DNA of 64,000 bases from Cyanobacteria bacterium SIG29 (GTDB taxonomy: Bacteria; Cyanobacteriota; Vampirovibrionia; Gastranaerophilales; Gastranaerophilaceae), in assembly GCA_015152515.1 (NCBI GenBank), contig SUTV01000003.1, forward strand, positions 1 through 64,000. Reading direction: 5' to 3'. The notes beneath the pieces were generated by a model. That model searched no databases. It saw nothing but the letters and a program-made list of their open reading frames with translations, and was not told the origin of the DNA. The position numbers and the translations under genes are program-made. Every line of letters begins with the position of its first letter. Within the stretch, counting starts at the first letter, position 1. This document shows positions 1-9,287 of this stretch, piece after piece.

Positions 1-624
1 TCAATAATAGTAGCTGGTGGTGATAATGATAAATTAGCTCAAGTACAAAAATTAATTAATGATAATAATTTAATCGATAAAATCAATACTAGCAAAATTG
101 AAAATAATATTAAAACTTCACTAGTAGAAAAATTAAATGAAATTAAAGGTAAAGAAGTATCTACCGTTGGTAATTATAACGGCATACCATATGATGCTGA
201 AACCGGCGAAGAACTTTATAACGCAGCACAAGCAATGTTAAAGAAATATGGCAGTTCAACAGGTCTTTGTGCAACTGGTGTAAGCAGAACCTTTGCAATT
301 GCATTTGATATACAAATGGGTGGACACGGCTATCAATGGACCGGTAATATGAACAAATTAGTAGAACAAGGTTCATTTATTGATGTTACATCTGAATTTA
401 AAACATCTGCAGACTTAGCAAACTTACCAGCTGGTGCAGTAGTAACTTGGGATGAAACAGGCGGTAGCAGTGGCGGAGCAAAATATGGTCACGTTTGCGT
501 AGCAGACGGTAAAGGTGGCGAAATTTCAGACCACGCACAATCAAGCATTTACAAGAGCGTTGGTGGAAGTAGCACAACCTATCATGTATATTTCCCAATT
601 GAAAGACCAGTAATAGCAGTTTAA
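1..624 (+). CDS. Papain-like (CHAP-type) domain protein, 5'-truncated by window edge
   Basis: The frame is open from base 1 to the stop at 624, so the gene starts upstream; at least 207 residues are present. The C-terminal 125 residues look like a papain-fold amidase/peptidase of the CHAP or NlpC/P60 type. A candidate nucleophile Cys lies in GLCATGVSR, a His in KYGHVCVADG, and a second His in GGEISDHAQ. LPAGAVVTWD before the His is typical of CHAP domains. Such enzymes cut peptidoglycan cross-links. The visible N-terminal part is polar and Lys/Asn-rich. The next gene, 31 bases on, also ends in a CHAP domain but is clearly divergent, so this may be a small wall-hydrolase cluster. The substrate cannot be read from sequence. 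Confidence 0.7.
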   Translation, partial: SIIVAGGDNDKLAQVQKLINDNNLIDKINTSKIENNIKTSLVEKLNEIKGKEVSTVGNYNGIPYDAETGEELYNAAQAMLKKYGSSTGLCATGVSRTFAIAFDIQMGGHGYQWTGNMNKLVEQGSFIDVTSEFKTSADLANLPAGAVVTWDETGGSSGGAKYGHVCVADGKGGEISDHAQSSIYKSVGGSSTTYHVYFPIERPVIAV

Positions 625-655
625 TACAAATATTTCACAACATAGGAAACTTTTA

Positions 656-2725
656 TTGAATTTTGAATCACTAAAAATTGGATTTGTCCAATACATAAAA
701 GAAAAAAATCAATCAGAAATGTCAAACTTACCTAATGACATTTCTGATATTAGTATTTTTATGTATGCTAGTGAATTCAAAGAATATATTGCAGAAGAAC
801 TAAACATTGATACTTCAATATTAAATAAAAGTATTAATGAAATTCTTAGTATGGAAATCGAAAATGGTAAATTAGTAGATCCTAACGAAGAAAATACAAA
901 ATCACTAGTAAATAATGATGAAAATGGAGACATTAATCAACAACCAATTATAGCTCCTGACACACAAGAAGGTTTACCTACAGGAGCACCAACTAGTGAA
1001 AATGCACAACCAATGATTCCTTCTGAAGGAAATCCACCTATTGATGCAAGCGAGTTAATCACAGGTTTATTAAATAATCTATTTAATGATGAAAACTTTA
1101 TGAACTTTGTTGATAACGATAAAAATGGCGAATTAAATAAAGATGAAATGATAAATTTCTTCAATAGCATAAAAAATAATGATTACAACGAAGAAAATAT
1201 TTCTCTAGAAGATATTTTAATTGCAACAGACGAAATTAAAGAAAATAGTTTTAAAATTACAACACCAGAAACTGTAAAAGAAAGTGTTCAAGCTGAAGTT
1301 CCAATTACAAAAGCTCCAAGTTCTAGTGGATATTCAAATGGTGGCGGTTCTTCATATAATAATTATTCTTCAAGTGATACATCATCAAAAACTGAAGAAA
1401 AAAACATTTCAAATATGTCAGAATCTGACCTAAAAAATGAATTAAAAATATCTGAAGGCGATTTAGAAAAAAATCAAAAAGCTTTATCTAGTCTATATGA
1501 TGGCTCAGATGAAAAATTAAAATCAATGAACGAAAATGCTGAAAGTCTTTATACAACATATCAAGAAAAACTAAAACTTGTAGATGTTGAAATGGCAGAA
1601 CAAGTTGATACTCTAAAAACAAATATAACCAATAAGGAAACTGAACTAAATAATAAAGACCAAGAAATTTCAACACAAGAAAACACAATTTCAAAAGCAG
1701 AAAATACATATAAAAATGCAACTGCTTCAAAAGAAAATTTAAAAGCTACAAAAGAATCACTTGAAAATGTTGATAAAAGTGAAATGAGTAGTGAAAAATC
1801 TGCTGATTTAAGTAATAAAATCAACACAATTAGTGAACAAATAACTCAAGCTGAAGAAGCAGAAAAAGCTGCACTTGAAGTACTTAATGAAGAAAAAGAA
1901 AAATTAAATACATTAAATGAACAACGAAAAACTATAGAAACTGATTTAAATACATTAAAAACTGAAATGAGTGGATTAGAAGAACAAATTTCTACAGAAT
2001 ATCCAGAAATTGCAGAATATATGAATCAGTATAATAAAGCAAAACAAGATGCTGATAAATATAAAGAAGAACAAATATCAGTAGAAAAAGGAAATATTCA
2101 AACCACTCAAAATAGAATAAACGAAATTAATAGTGCATTAAGCAAAATAAAAGACAGAGACACTGTCAAAGATTATATGCTTGATGGCTTAACAGAAGAA
2201 ACCAGAAAAGCTATTGAGCTAGCATATTCTCAATTAGGAGTATATGAAGACAAAGGCGACAATAGAGGAACTATGGAAAAATATGGCGGACGCGCTGGAG
2301 ATCCTTGGTGTGCTTCATTCGTATCTTGGTTATATGGAAAAGGCCAAGAAGGAAGCGATTCTCCAATAACATACACTGCTGCCGTTTCCGGATTAAGAGA
2401 CCAGGCACAAAAAGCTGGTTACTATTCTAAAGTTGGAACATATACACCAGTTCCTGGTGATATTATGATTCAAAAAAGCAATGGAGCTTCACATACAGGT
2501 ATAGTTGTTGGAGTTGATGATAAATACATTTACACAATTGAAGGCAACTCTGGCGATGCTGTTAGAGAAAGAAAATATGAAATTGGAAGCAGTGCATATA
2601 GCAAAATTTCAGGATGGATTAGAATGAACGAATGGACTGGCGGTTCTTCTGACATTCCAAGAGATACATATCTAGCTAACAATAATAGTGAAGATGCAGA
2701 AAAGAAAAACCGTTCAACTGTATAA
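656..2725 (+). CDS. Coiled-coil protein with EF-hand-like loop and C-terminal CHAP amidase domain
   Basis: 689 residues from a TTG start with AGGAAA about 9 bases upstream; an in-frame ATG at 719 is the alternative but has no ribosome site. Around residues 152-163 is a textbook EF-hand loop (DNDKNGELNKDE). Residues 215-240 are Ser/Gly/Tyr-rich, and 245-500 form a long Glu/Lys/Asn coiled coil. Residues 519-660 are a CHAP domain: nucleophile Cys552 in DPWCASFVSW, His613 in ASHTGIVVG, and polar residue in TIEGNSG. The layout resembles secreted wall hydrolases whose coiled coil restrains the catalytic domain, as in PcsB- or EnvC-type regulation (family knowledge). No classical signal peptide is visible, so the export route is unknown. 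The gene ends at a strong bidirectional terminator. Confidence 0.8.
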   Translation: MNFESLKIGFVQYIKEKNQSEMSNLPNDISDISIFMYASEFKEYIAEELNIDTSILNKSINEILSMEIENGKLVDPNEENTKSLVNNDENGDINQQPIIAPDTQEGLPTGAPTSENAQPMIPSEGNPPIDASELITGLLNNLFNDENFMNFVDNDKNGELNKDEMINFFNSIKNNDYNEENISLEDILIATDEIKENSFKITTPETVKESVQAEVPITKAPSSSGYSNGGGSSYNNYSSSDTSSKTEEKNISNMSESDLKNELKISEGDLEKNQKALSSLYDGSDEKLKSMNENAESLYTTYQEKLKLVDVEMAEQVDTLKTNITNKETELNNKDQEISTQENTISKAENTYKNATASKENLKATKESLENVDKSEMSSEKSADLSNKINTISEQITQAEEAEKAALEVLNEEKEKLNTLNEQRKTIETDLNTLKTEMSGLEEQISTEYPEIAEYMNQYNKAKQDADKYKEEQISVEKGNIQTTQNRINEINSALSKIKDRDTVKDYMLDGLTEETRKAIELAYSQLGVYEDKGDNRGTMEKYGGRAGDPWCASFVSWLYGKGQEGSDSPITYTAAVSGLRDQAQKAGYYSKVGTYTPVPGDIMIQKSNGASHTGIVVGVDDKYIYTIEGNSGDAVRERKYEIGSSAYSKISGWIRMNEWTGGSSDIPRDTYLANNNSEDAEKKNRSTV

Positions 2726-2757
2726 AAAAAGACCTTACTCGTCAGTAAGGTCTTTTT
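2724..2757. terminator. Bidirectional intrinsic terminator
   Basis: GACCTTACT and AGTAAGGTC pair around a short loop, with an A-run before and a T-run after. It separates the CHAP gene from the convergent pckA operon and can serve both. Confidence 0.9.
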
Positions 2758-2791
2758 CTTTGTTGACTAACGTCTTAGTCTTCAAAATTTA

Positions 2792-4453
2792 TTAAACAGC
2801 AACTGCACCTTTAGCTTGTTCAACAACTTTTTGTAATGCTTCTAAAGCATCAGCAGGAAGTTTGTCGATACCAGCTTTTTCAGTTTCTCTAGATTCAACG
2901 AATGCAATTCTGTCATTCATACGAGCAACAAATTCTGCAGCATATTCTTTATTTTCGAAAGAAGCATCAAAACCTTCAACATCCATAATTTCGATATCAG
3001 AGAAGTTACCCCATTTATGGAAGTTAGCTGTTCCTTCCACGATAGCTTCAATAACACCTAATGTATGAGCAGGTTTTACTTTTGTGCCCATAAAGTCACC
3101 TGTATTTAAGATATAGCAATCTACACCATCTTCAATCAACTGTTTAAATCTAGAATAATCAGTTGCAAGTGGGTAAACTCTGAATGGGTTTGCATATGGT
3201 TCAACTACTAACGCGTTAGGGTCAACACCTTTAGCAAGTCTTTCAGCTGATGAACGTTTTGTTGCTAAAGTAGCACCCATAGCAGAACCTAATGAAGCAC
3301 CTGATAATTTTAATACAGGAGGAATTGTAGGGTCTTTCATTAACCAGAAAATAGCGTTGATAGGTTGATCGATTCTATCAACTCTGTTTGGTGACCATAA
3401 TTTTGATTTAACAGCACGACCATTACCGTTTCTGATATCTTCAGTTACAGAAACTAATTTGCCGTCTGCCATAGCAATAACACCATTATTTTGTTGAGTT
3501 AAAATATATTTGTTGTCATCACAACCAATTGGATAGTCTGCAGTTTTATCAAAATAAGCTGGTTCTAATGCAATAGTATATTTATCTTCAACATTAATAA
3601 TAAATGCGTCATCGTGAAGAACTGTGATGTCATATTTATTATTGTGTTTTGCGTGAGTAATTGTAGATTTACCAGAACCTGATAAACCGAATACAGCTAC
3701 TTGGAATGATTTGTTATCAGCTAAATTATAACGTTTCATACCACCGTGGCAAGATGCATAACCATTTCTTGCAGCAGCGCCCCAAGCAAGAGTTAATGTA
3801 CCTTTTTTATGTTCACCGAAGTATCTCATACCTAAGATAGCAGCACAGTTGTGTTCTGGATCAAAGAATGTTAAACCATATGGGAAGTCTGGGTGAGTCC
3901 AATCTGGATCAGAGAATACATAGATATCACCTTCATTGATTTTTCTAGATTCACCATACATTTGAGCGTAAGTTTCGCTTACATATTGGAAGTTTAACAT
4001 CCAAGAATACATAACATTTTCGAAGCCTTCTGGAATTAATAAGTGAGCTTTAATCATAAAGTCATTATCTAAACCAACAACAGCTTCTGTTGAATACATT
4101 AATTTGTCACGTGTACCATAAACAGCTTCTCTAATGATAGGTAATAAATAACCCATATCACAGTTTGGTTCACCAACAATTTTTCTAGCAGCAGCACAAC
4201 GACCTACTACTGTACCATCATTGAATAACAATTGATTTGCACCTGATGGTAAGCCTAATTTTTCAGGCATATAAACTGGCATACCTGTTAATTCAACAGT
4301 ACCAGGACTATTTTTAGCTAATTTGTATGCTTCAGCTACTGATTTTACATTTTCTACATTATTTCCGAAGAATGGAGCAGTTAATGTTGCTCTTGCAGGA
4401 GACATTATTTTATGCAATTCTTCTGAGTTTGAAAAATATTCAATAGTACTCAT
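2792..4453 (-). CDS. pckA: ATP-dependent phosphoenolpyruvate carboxykinase
   Basis: 553 residues; interconverts PEP + CO2 + ADP and oxaloacetate + ATP in the cytosol. The P-loop is GLSGSGKST near residue 256, followed by LHDDAF, matching kinase-1a and the metal-binding Asp region of the ATP-type family. It is slightly longer than the E. coli enzyme and looks like the clostridial-type branch. The ATG is preceded by GAAAGGAG. It is the last gene of the birA-oadG-oadA-oadB-pckA run, 92 bases after oadB. Placement beside a Na+-pumping oxaloacetate decarboxylase suggests operation in the carboxylating, ATP-forming direction (inference); gluconeogenic use remains possible. Confidence 0.93.
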   Translation of the reverse strand: MSTIEYFSNSEELHKIMSPARATLTAPFFGNNVENVKSVAEAYKLAKNSPGTVELTGMPVYMPEKLGLPSGANQLLFNDGTVVGRCAAARKIVGEPNCDMGYLLPIIREAVYGTRDKLMYSTEAVVGLDNDFMIKAHLLIPEGFENVMYSWMLNFQYVSETYAQMYGESRKINEGDIYVFSDPDWTHPDFPYGLTFFDPEHNCAAILGMRYFGEHKKGTLTLAWGAAARNGYASCHGGMKRYNLADNKSFQVAVFGLSGSGKSTITHAKHNNKYDITVLHDDAFIINVEDKYTIALEPAYFDKTADYPIGCDDNKYILTQQNNGVIAMADGKLVSVTEDIRNGNGRAVKSKLWSPNRVDRIDQPINAIFWLMKDPTIPPVLKLSGASLGSAMGATLATKRSSAERLAKGVDPNALVVEPYANPFRVYPLATDYSRFKQLIEDGVDCYILNTGDFMGTKVKPAHTLGVIEAIVEGTANFHKWGNFSDIEIMDVEGFDASFENKEYAAEFVARMNDRIAFVESRETEKAGIDKLPADALEALQKVVEQAKGAVAV

Positions 4454-4545
4454 TTTTTTCTCCTTTCTTAATTGAGTATTTATATTTTCACAAATAATAT
4501 TCTATTTAATAATCTCAGATGGGATAACCTCCGAGAATAGTATTT

Positions 4546-5733
4546 TTAGTGTGGGATTAACGCAAGTAATACACCAGCAGCAACAGCTGAACCGATTACA
4601 CCAGCAACATTTGGTCCCATAGCGTGCATTAACAAGAAGTTTTGAGGATTAGCCTCTAAACCAACCTTGTTAGAAACACGTGCAGCCATTGGAACTGCTG
4701 ATACACCAGCTGAACCAATAAGCGGATTGATTTTTTCTTTTAAGAATAAATTCATTATTTTTGCCATTATTAAGCCTGCAGCAGTCGCTAATGAGAATGC
4801 TAAAATACCTAATAATAAGATTTTTAATGTTTCTATGGTTAAGAAATGATCAGCTTGTAATTTTGAACCAACTGTCAAACCTAAGAAAATAGTTACAATG
4901 TTGATTAAAGCATTTTGCATTGTATCAGATAATCTATCAACTACACCACATTCTTTACATAAGTTACCGAATGTCAAAGCACCAACTAATGGACAAGCTG
5001 ATGGTAAGAAGATTAAACAAAGAACTAAAACTGCAATTGGGAATACAATTTTTTCTCTTTTTGAAACTTCTCTAGCTTGTTTCATAACAATTTTACGTTC
5101 AGCTTCTGTAGTTAATAACTTCATAATTGGTGGTTGAATAACAGGAACCAATGCCATATATGAATAAGCAGCAACTGCGATTGAACCTAATAATTCTTGT
5201 TTTAATTTAGATGTTACATAGATTGATGTAGGACCATCAGCACCACCAATGATACCGATTGAACCAGCTGCTTGCATATCAAAACCAAGTACAATAGCTA
5301 AAAGTAATGCACCAAAGATACCAAACTGAGCAGCACCACCTAATAACAATGTTTTAGGATTAGCAATCAATGGTCCAAAGTCTGTCATCGCACCTACGCC
5401 CATAAAAATAATCAATGGAAATAAGCCTTTATCAATACCAGCTGCAAAGATAATTCCTAAAAATCCATTTGGACCTGCAATTTCTTCACCTAAAGGCATT
5501 GGAATATTTGATAAAATACCACCAAAAGCAATCGGAACTAATAATAATGGTTCATATTGTTTTTTAATACCAAGCCATAGTAAGAAACAACAAATAAGAA
5601 TCATAAGTGGTTGACCAAAATGTACTAAAAATTGATCAACACAAGTGCCTTCAACTGTTGCTCTAGCTGATTGTATAAAGTTATAAATACCAGTTGATTG
5701 CCAAAGTTGTGTTAAACCATCTGTTAATTGCAT
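4546..5733 (-). CDS. oadB: Sodium-pumping oxaloacetate decarboxylase, beta subunit
   Basis: 395 residues and strongly hydrophobic, with about nine to eleven membrane segments. It carries family motifs such as [15 protein letters not shown] and a late [15 protein letters not shown]. This is the membrane subunit of the biotin-dependent decarboxylases (OadB/GcdB/MmdB): it decarboxylates carboxybiotin and couples this to Na+ export. The start follows a clear GGAGGT, only 10 bases after the oadA stop. The subunit alone cannot separate oxaloacetate, glutaconyl-CoA or methylmalonyl-CoA systems; the adjacent alpha subunit assigns it to oxaloacetate. Confidence 0.93.
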   Translation of the reverse strand: MQLTDGLTQLWQSTGIYNFIQSARATVEGTCVDQFLVHFGQPLMILICCFLLWLGIKKQYEPLLLVPIAFGGILSNIPMPLGEEIAGPNGFLGIIFAAGIDKGLFPLIIFMGVGAMTDFGPLIANPKTLLLGGAAQFGIFGALLLAIVLGFDMQAAGSIGIIGGADGPTSIYVTSKLKQELLGSIAVAAYSYMALVPVIQPPIMKLLTTEAERKIVMKQAREVSKREKIVFPIAVLVLCLIFLPSACPLVGALTFGNLCKECGVVDRLSDTMQNALINIVTIFLGLTVGSKLQADHFLTIETLKILLLGILAFSLATAAGLIMAKIMNLFLKEKINPLIGSAGVSAVPMAARVSNKVGLEANPQNFLLMHAMGPNVAGVIGSAVAAGVLLALIPH

Positions 5734-5743
5734 ATTTAACCTC

Positions 5744-7552
5744 CTAGCCTACTGTTGCCATTACTTGACCAGAAGCAATTTTATCACCTTGTGCTACTGA
5801 TAAAGAAGTAATTGTACCAGCAACAGGAGCTTTGATTGGTGTTTCCATTTTCATAGCTTCAATAACTAAAATTTCTTCGTTTTCTTCAACACTATCGCCA
5901 ACAGATTTTAATACTCTTAATACAGCACCTGGCATTGGAGCTTTAACTTCTGTACCCTCACCTGTTGAAGCGGCAGATGATGTTTCTTCAATACCATCTT
6001 TAACATCAACACTGTATTCTTTACCATTAACAATAGCTTTTCCATTTTCAAATTTAACGCCATATTTTTTACCATTAACAGTAACTGTACAAGCATTTGA
6101 ATTTGAAGCTGTAGGAGCAGCAGCTTGAGTTTGTTGAGCTGATTTATTAACAGAAACTTGACCTTTACCAAGTAAGAAATCAATACCTTTATCAACATTG
6201 CCATCTTTACAAGCAGCAGCGATGAATAAGTTTTCATCTGTTACAGGAAGACCTGCAGCAACTAATCTAGCTTCAGCAGCTTTTAAACCTTTTTCTGGGT
6301 CTTTTTCATTTAAATCAACAACTTTTTCAGTGGTTGGTTCCATATTTAATTTTTCACTTGCCCATTTTACTAATTCTGCATCAGGTTCACATGGAGTTTT
6401 ACCAAAGTAACCTAATAACATTTTTGCATAACCTGGGTTAGCTTGTACCCAAGGACCTTGAACAGCATTTAAGAATGCTTGTTGAGCATAGAATTGAGAA
6501 ACTGGAGTTACTGATGTTGCAAATCCACCTCTTTCAACACATTCTTTCATTGCAGAAATAAGTTCTGGGAATTTATCTAACATACCCATATCTTTTAATT
6601 GGTTAACAGTTGTAGCTGTAGCACCACCAGGTAATGGAGCTTGAATTAAAATTGGGTTAACAGCTAATGAAATTGGATCAAGAGCATAATCTTTCATACA
6701 TTCTTTGAAGATTTCTTCTGTTTCCATAACTTTAGCGATATCAATACCTAAATCATAATCAGTACCTTTTAATGCGTGCCACATAGAAATAATATCAGGT
6801 TGACCTGTACCACCAGAAACTGGTTTCATAGCCAAATCGATACCATCTGCGCCACCATCTAAAGCAGCTAAGTATGCAGCTAAACCTGTACCTGCTGTTT
6901 CGTGAGAGTGGAATCTAATATGAGCATCTTGACCTAAGATTTCTCTAGCCATTTTTACTGTTTCATATACTTTTCTTGGATTTGAAGTACCAGAAGCATC
7001 TTTGAATGCTAATGAATCAAATGGGATACCAGCATCTAAGATATTTCTTAAAACTTTTTCATAGAATGCTACATCATGAGCACCTTCACAACCAAATGGA
7101 AGTTCCATCATTGTAATTGTAACTTCATGTTGAAGTCCGTGTTTTTTAATACTATTTGCAGAATCAATTAAGTTGTTAACATCATTTAAAGCATCAAAGT
7201 TTCTGATAACATTAACGCCATGTTTTGCAAACATTTTAGCGTGTAAATCGATAACGTCACGAGGTTGAGAGTTCAAACCAACAACATTAACGCCACGAGA
7301 TAATGATTGTAATTTTACATCAGGACCAACAGCAGCTCTGATTTTATCCATCGTTTCAAATGCATTTTCATTGCAAAAGAAAATTGGAGCCTGAAATCTA
7401 GCACCACCAGCAGTTTCAAAATGTTTAATGCCTGCATTAACAGCGGCTTGAAGAGCTGGAATAAAGTCATCTACAAGAACTTTAGCGCCATAAATAGATT
7501 GGAATCCATCTCTAAAAGAAGTATCCATAACTTTAATTAATTTTTTTGCCAT
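5744..7552 (-). CDS. oadA: Oxaloacetate decarboxylase, alpha subunit with biotinyl domain
   Basis: 602 residues. Residues 1-300 form the HMG-CoA-lyase-like TIM barrel of carboxyltransferases: [10 protein letters not shown] at the start, the carbamate-type Lys in AFKDASG, and metal ligands in FHSHETAG. The conserved carboxylase domain follows to about 460. A Thr/Ala/Gln linker leads to a C-terminal biotin carrier domain with the biotinylated Lys in EAMKMET. It transfers CO2 from oxaloacetate to biotin, releasing pyruvate. Length and domain order match OadA. A second small all-beta stretch ([13 protein letters not shown]) precedes the biotinyl domain. The partner biotin ligase is in the same operon. 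Confidence 0.95.
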   Translation of the reverse strand: MAKKLIKVMDTSFRDGFQSIYGAKVLVDDFIPALQAAVNAGIKHFETAGGARFQAPIFFCNENAFETMDKIRAAVGPDVKLQSLSRGVNVVGLNSQPRDVIDLHAKMFAKHGVNVIRNFDALNDVNNLIDSANSIKKHGLQHEVTITMMELPFGCEGAHDVAFYEKVLRNILDAGIPFDSLAFKDASGTSNPRKVYETVKMAREILGQDAHIRFHSHETAGTGLAAYLAALDGGADGIDLAMKPVSGGTGQPDIISMWHALKGTDYDLGIDIAKVMETEEIFKECMKDYALDPISLAVNPILIQAPLPGGATATTVNQLKDMGMLDKFPELISAMKECVERGGFATSVTPVSQFYAQQAFLNAVQGPWVQANPGYAKMLLGYFGKTPCEPDAELVKWASEKLNMEPTTEKVVDLNEKDPEKGLKAAEARLVAAGLPVTDENLFIAAACKDGNVDKGIDFLLGKGQVSVNKSAQQTQAAAPTASNSNACTVTVNGKKYGVKFENGKAIVNGKEYSVDVKDGIEETSSAASTGEGTEVKAPMPGAVLRVLKSVGDSVEENEEILVIEAMKMETPIKAPVAGTITSLSVAQGDKIASGQVMATVG

Positions 7553-7583
7553 TTTCTTTCCCTCTTATAATATGTCTATCTAA

Positions 7584-7802
7584 TTATTTTCTTAATTTTG
7601 CTGCAGCAAGAGCAATCGCAACTTCAACATCACCTGCAACTTTTTTTACAGTTGTTGTTACTGCTTGTACTTCTGCAGGGAATATTTTATTTAAATAACC
7701 AACAACTACCCCTAAAAATGCAACAACTGCCCATAATATTAATAAGAAACTAAAAACAGTTCCCATACCAACAGCCATTGTTGCAATACCTTCGTTTAGC
7801 AT
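7584..7802 (-). CDS. oadG: Oxaloacetate decarboxylase, gamma subunit
   Basis: 72 residues: one N-terminal membrane helix (residues 9-36) followed by a short polar tail. That is the OadG size and layout; the subunit holds alpha and beta together at the membrane. The start codon lies inside the end of birA (7-base overlap), with GGAGA inside the birA reading frame, so translation is probably coupled. It is followed 31 bases later by oadA. The sequence is short and variable in this family, so the assignment rests largely on context. Confidence 0.85.
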   Translation of the reverse strand: MLNEGIATMAVGMGTVFSFLLILWAVVAFLGVVVGYLNKIFPAEVQAVTTTVKKVAGDVEVAIALAAAKLRK

Positions 7803-8545
7803 AAAACGTCTCCTGTTATTATCTTACATTCATTATTTAATTCATCAATTGCAACCAATAATCCTTCATCATCTATTGATTTTGCAAAATACGGTTTTCT
7901 TTCTCCAGACTCTCTAATTAAAATATCTTTTCCTAGAAAACCACATCTATTGATGTATTCAGTCTTAATATATTCAAAACCGCCTTTTATAAAAGCGTCA
8001 TAATTTTCAAAAAATTCATCACAAATTTTGCGTAAAATCACTTCAACATCATATTGTTTTTCTGTTAAAACGCCTATAGATGTTGCTCTTTGGTCAATTT
8101 TATCCAATGTTTCTTTTTTCATATTAACATTTAAACCAAGACCTAAAACCAATCCAATTATTTGATTTTTTTCAACACAAGATTCAGCTAAAATCCCAGA
8201 TATTTTGGCATTTTCAACCAAAATATCATTTGGCCATTTTATACTTGGTTTTAATGAAAATTCTTTTTCAAGAACCTTACAAACCACAACTGATAAATAT
8301 TGAGTTAAATTTGGGAAAGGGTAATTGGTAACATTTTCTGGTTTTAAAATTATCGACATAAACAAGTTTTCAGAATTATCGCAAACCCAATGTCTATCAA
8401 ATCTCCCACGACCCGAAGTTTGATGGGATGTAAATACAATGTTTTTATCTTCATAAAAACGAATATGTTCAAGTGCATAACTATTCGTTGAATGTACTTC
8501 TTCTAGTGTTACTATAGTATATTTCGACATGTCATTTGTTACCAT
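7796..8545 (-). CDS. birA: Biotin--[carboxylase/decarboxylase] ligase
   Basis: About 249 residues from ATG at 8545; a TTG at 8551 and an ATG at 8530 are alternatives, none with a good ribosome site. It activates biotin with ATP and attaches it to the Lys of the OadA biotinyl domain. Motifs are HQTSGRGRFDRHW (biotin/AMP loop) and KWPNDILVENAKISGIL (catalytic Lys), then a small C-terminal SH3-like domain. There is no N-terminal helix-turn-helix, so it is a catalytic ligase only and not a BirA-type repressor. Overlap with oadG ties it to the enzyme it modifies. Confidence 0.93.
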   Translation of the reverse strand: MVTNDMSKYTIVTLEEVHSTNSYALEHIRFYEDKNIVFTSHQTSGRGRFDRHWVCDNSENLFMSIILKPENVTNYPFPNLTQYLSVVVCKVLEKEFSLKPSIKWPNDILVENAKISGILAESCVEKNQIIGLVLGLGLNVNMKKETLDKIDQRATSIGVLTEKQYDVEVILRKICDEFFENYDAFIKGGFEYIKTEYINRCGFLGKDILIRESGERKPYFAKSIDDEGLLVAIDELNNECKIITGDVLC

Positions 8546-8592
8546 AATCAAATTTATACTAACACAAACAAATTATTTTTTACATTTTTCTA

Positions 8593-9006
8593 CTAGATTT
8601 TTGTTAAAAAAGGCATCAATTGTTCAAACATAAATTTCAAGGCTAATTTATTATAAATTAAGAAGGTTTTAGGGATATATTTTACCCCATATTTACTAGC
8701 TATATATTCAATATTGCTCATAGAAGAAATTAAAATTATATTCGTTTTATTATAAGCCTTTATTTTTTGGATATTTTCAACCAACCATTCTCCTGCAAGC
8801 AACGGTTCATAATCCATTTCCATTTGCAAATCCGAAATTACAACATCAAAAGGTATTTCTAAATTATGTCTTACAATATCGATAGCCTCTGTTGCCGAAG
8901 AAGAAACAGTTATTTCAAACAAATCACCATATAACTGAGTAATAAGTTCTTTATGAAATGCTAGCCATGCATTTGTATCATCAACAATTAAAATTTTCTT
9001 ACTCAT
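8593..9006 (-). CDS. Stand-alone receiver-domain response regulator
   Basis: 137 residues from the ATG at 9006 (in-frame start at 9021 less likely). It is a single REC domain with no output domain: acidic pair in LIVDD, phospho-acceptor Asp in VVISDLQM, Ser in LISS, and Lys in IPKTFL. Such CheY/Spo0F-like proteins act by binding partners. No histidine kinase is in the window. It lies 47 bases upstream of birA on the same strand, so it probably heads the decarboxylase operon. A promoter-like TATAAT ends 6 bases before the ATG and there is no ribosome site, which suggests a leaderless message. Confidence 0.85.
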   Translation of the reverse strand: MSKKILIVDDTNAWLAFHKELITQLYGDLFEITVSSSATEAIDIVRHNLEIPFDVVISDLQMEMDYEPLLAGEWLVENIQKIKAYNKTNIILISSMSNIEYIASKYGVKYIPKTFLIYNKLALKFMFEQLMPFLTKI

Positions 9007-9012
9007 AATTAA

Positions 9013-9040
9013 ATTATACACAAGTAGAATGTTTTAACAA
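9013..9040 (-). promoter_or_regulatory. Candidate promoter of the REC-birA-oad-pckA operon
   Basis: On the minus strand, TTGTTA (9040-9035), a 16-base spacer, then TATAAT (9018-9013). The expected start point falls on or beside the ATG at 9006, so the transcript would be leaderless. Confidence 0.5.
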
Positions 9041-9078
9041 AAAAATAATTCTATAATAAAAATAAAGTTGGAAAAATT

Positions 9079-9237
9079 ATGAAAATATTTAATTACTTCA
9101 CTCAAATAAAAGAGCGAATTAATCGCATTAACAAATATACAACGAACCCAATGAATTACAAAGATTTAAACAATCCTTTTGCTTCTACAATGCCAAAAAC
9201 ATATGTTTGGATTGATGAAGAAAAACAAAATAAATAA
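9079..9237 (+). CDS. Small hypothetical protein, 52 residues
   Basis: An ATG-to-TAA frame of 52 codons, beginning MKIFNYFTQIKERINRIN. It has a basic N-terminal helix and an acidic C-terminus, with no membrane segment or known motif. A TATAAT at 9052-9057 lies about 22 bases before the ATG, and a strong terminator follows the stop directly, so the unit is framed like a real monocistronic gene. The ribosome site is poor. It diverges from the REC-birA operon. No function is proposed. Confidence 0.5.
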   Translation: MKIFNYFTQIKERINRINKYTTNPMNYKDLNNPFASTMPKTYVWIDEEKQNK

Positions 9238-9270
9238 AACCCGAATTTTAAAATAAAATTCGGGTATTCC
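9236..9270. terminator. Bidirectional intrinsic terminator
   Basis: ACCCGAATTTT pairs with AAAATTCGGGT around a short A-rich loop. It sits between the 52-residue gene and the convergent giant repeat gene. Confidence 0.85.
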
Positions 9271-9287
9271 TAATCTACAACAAAGAA

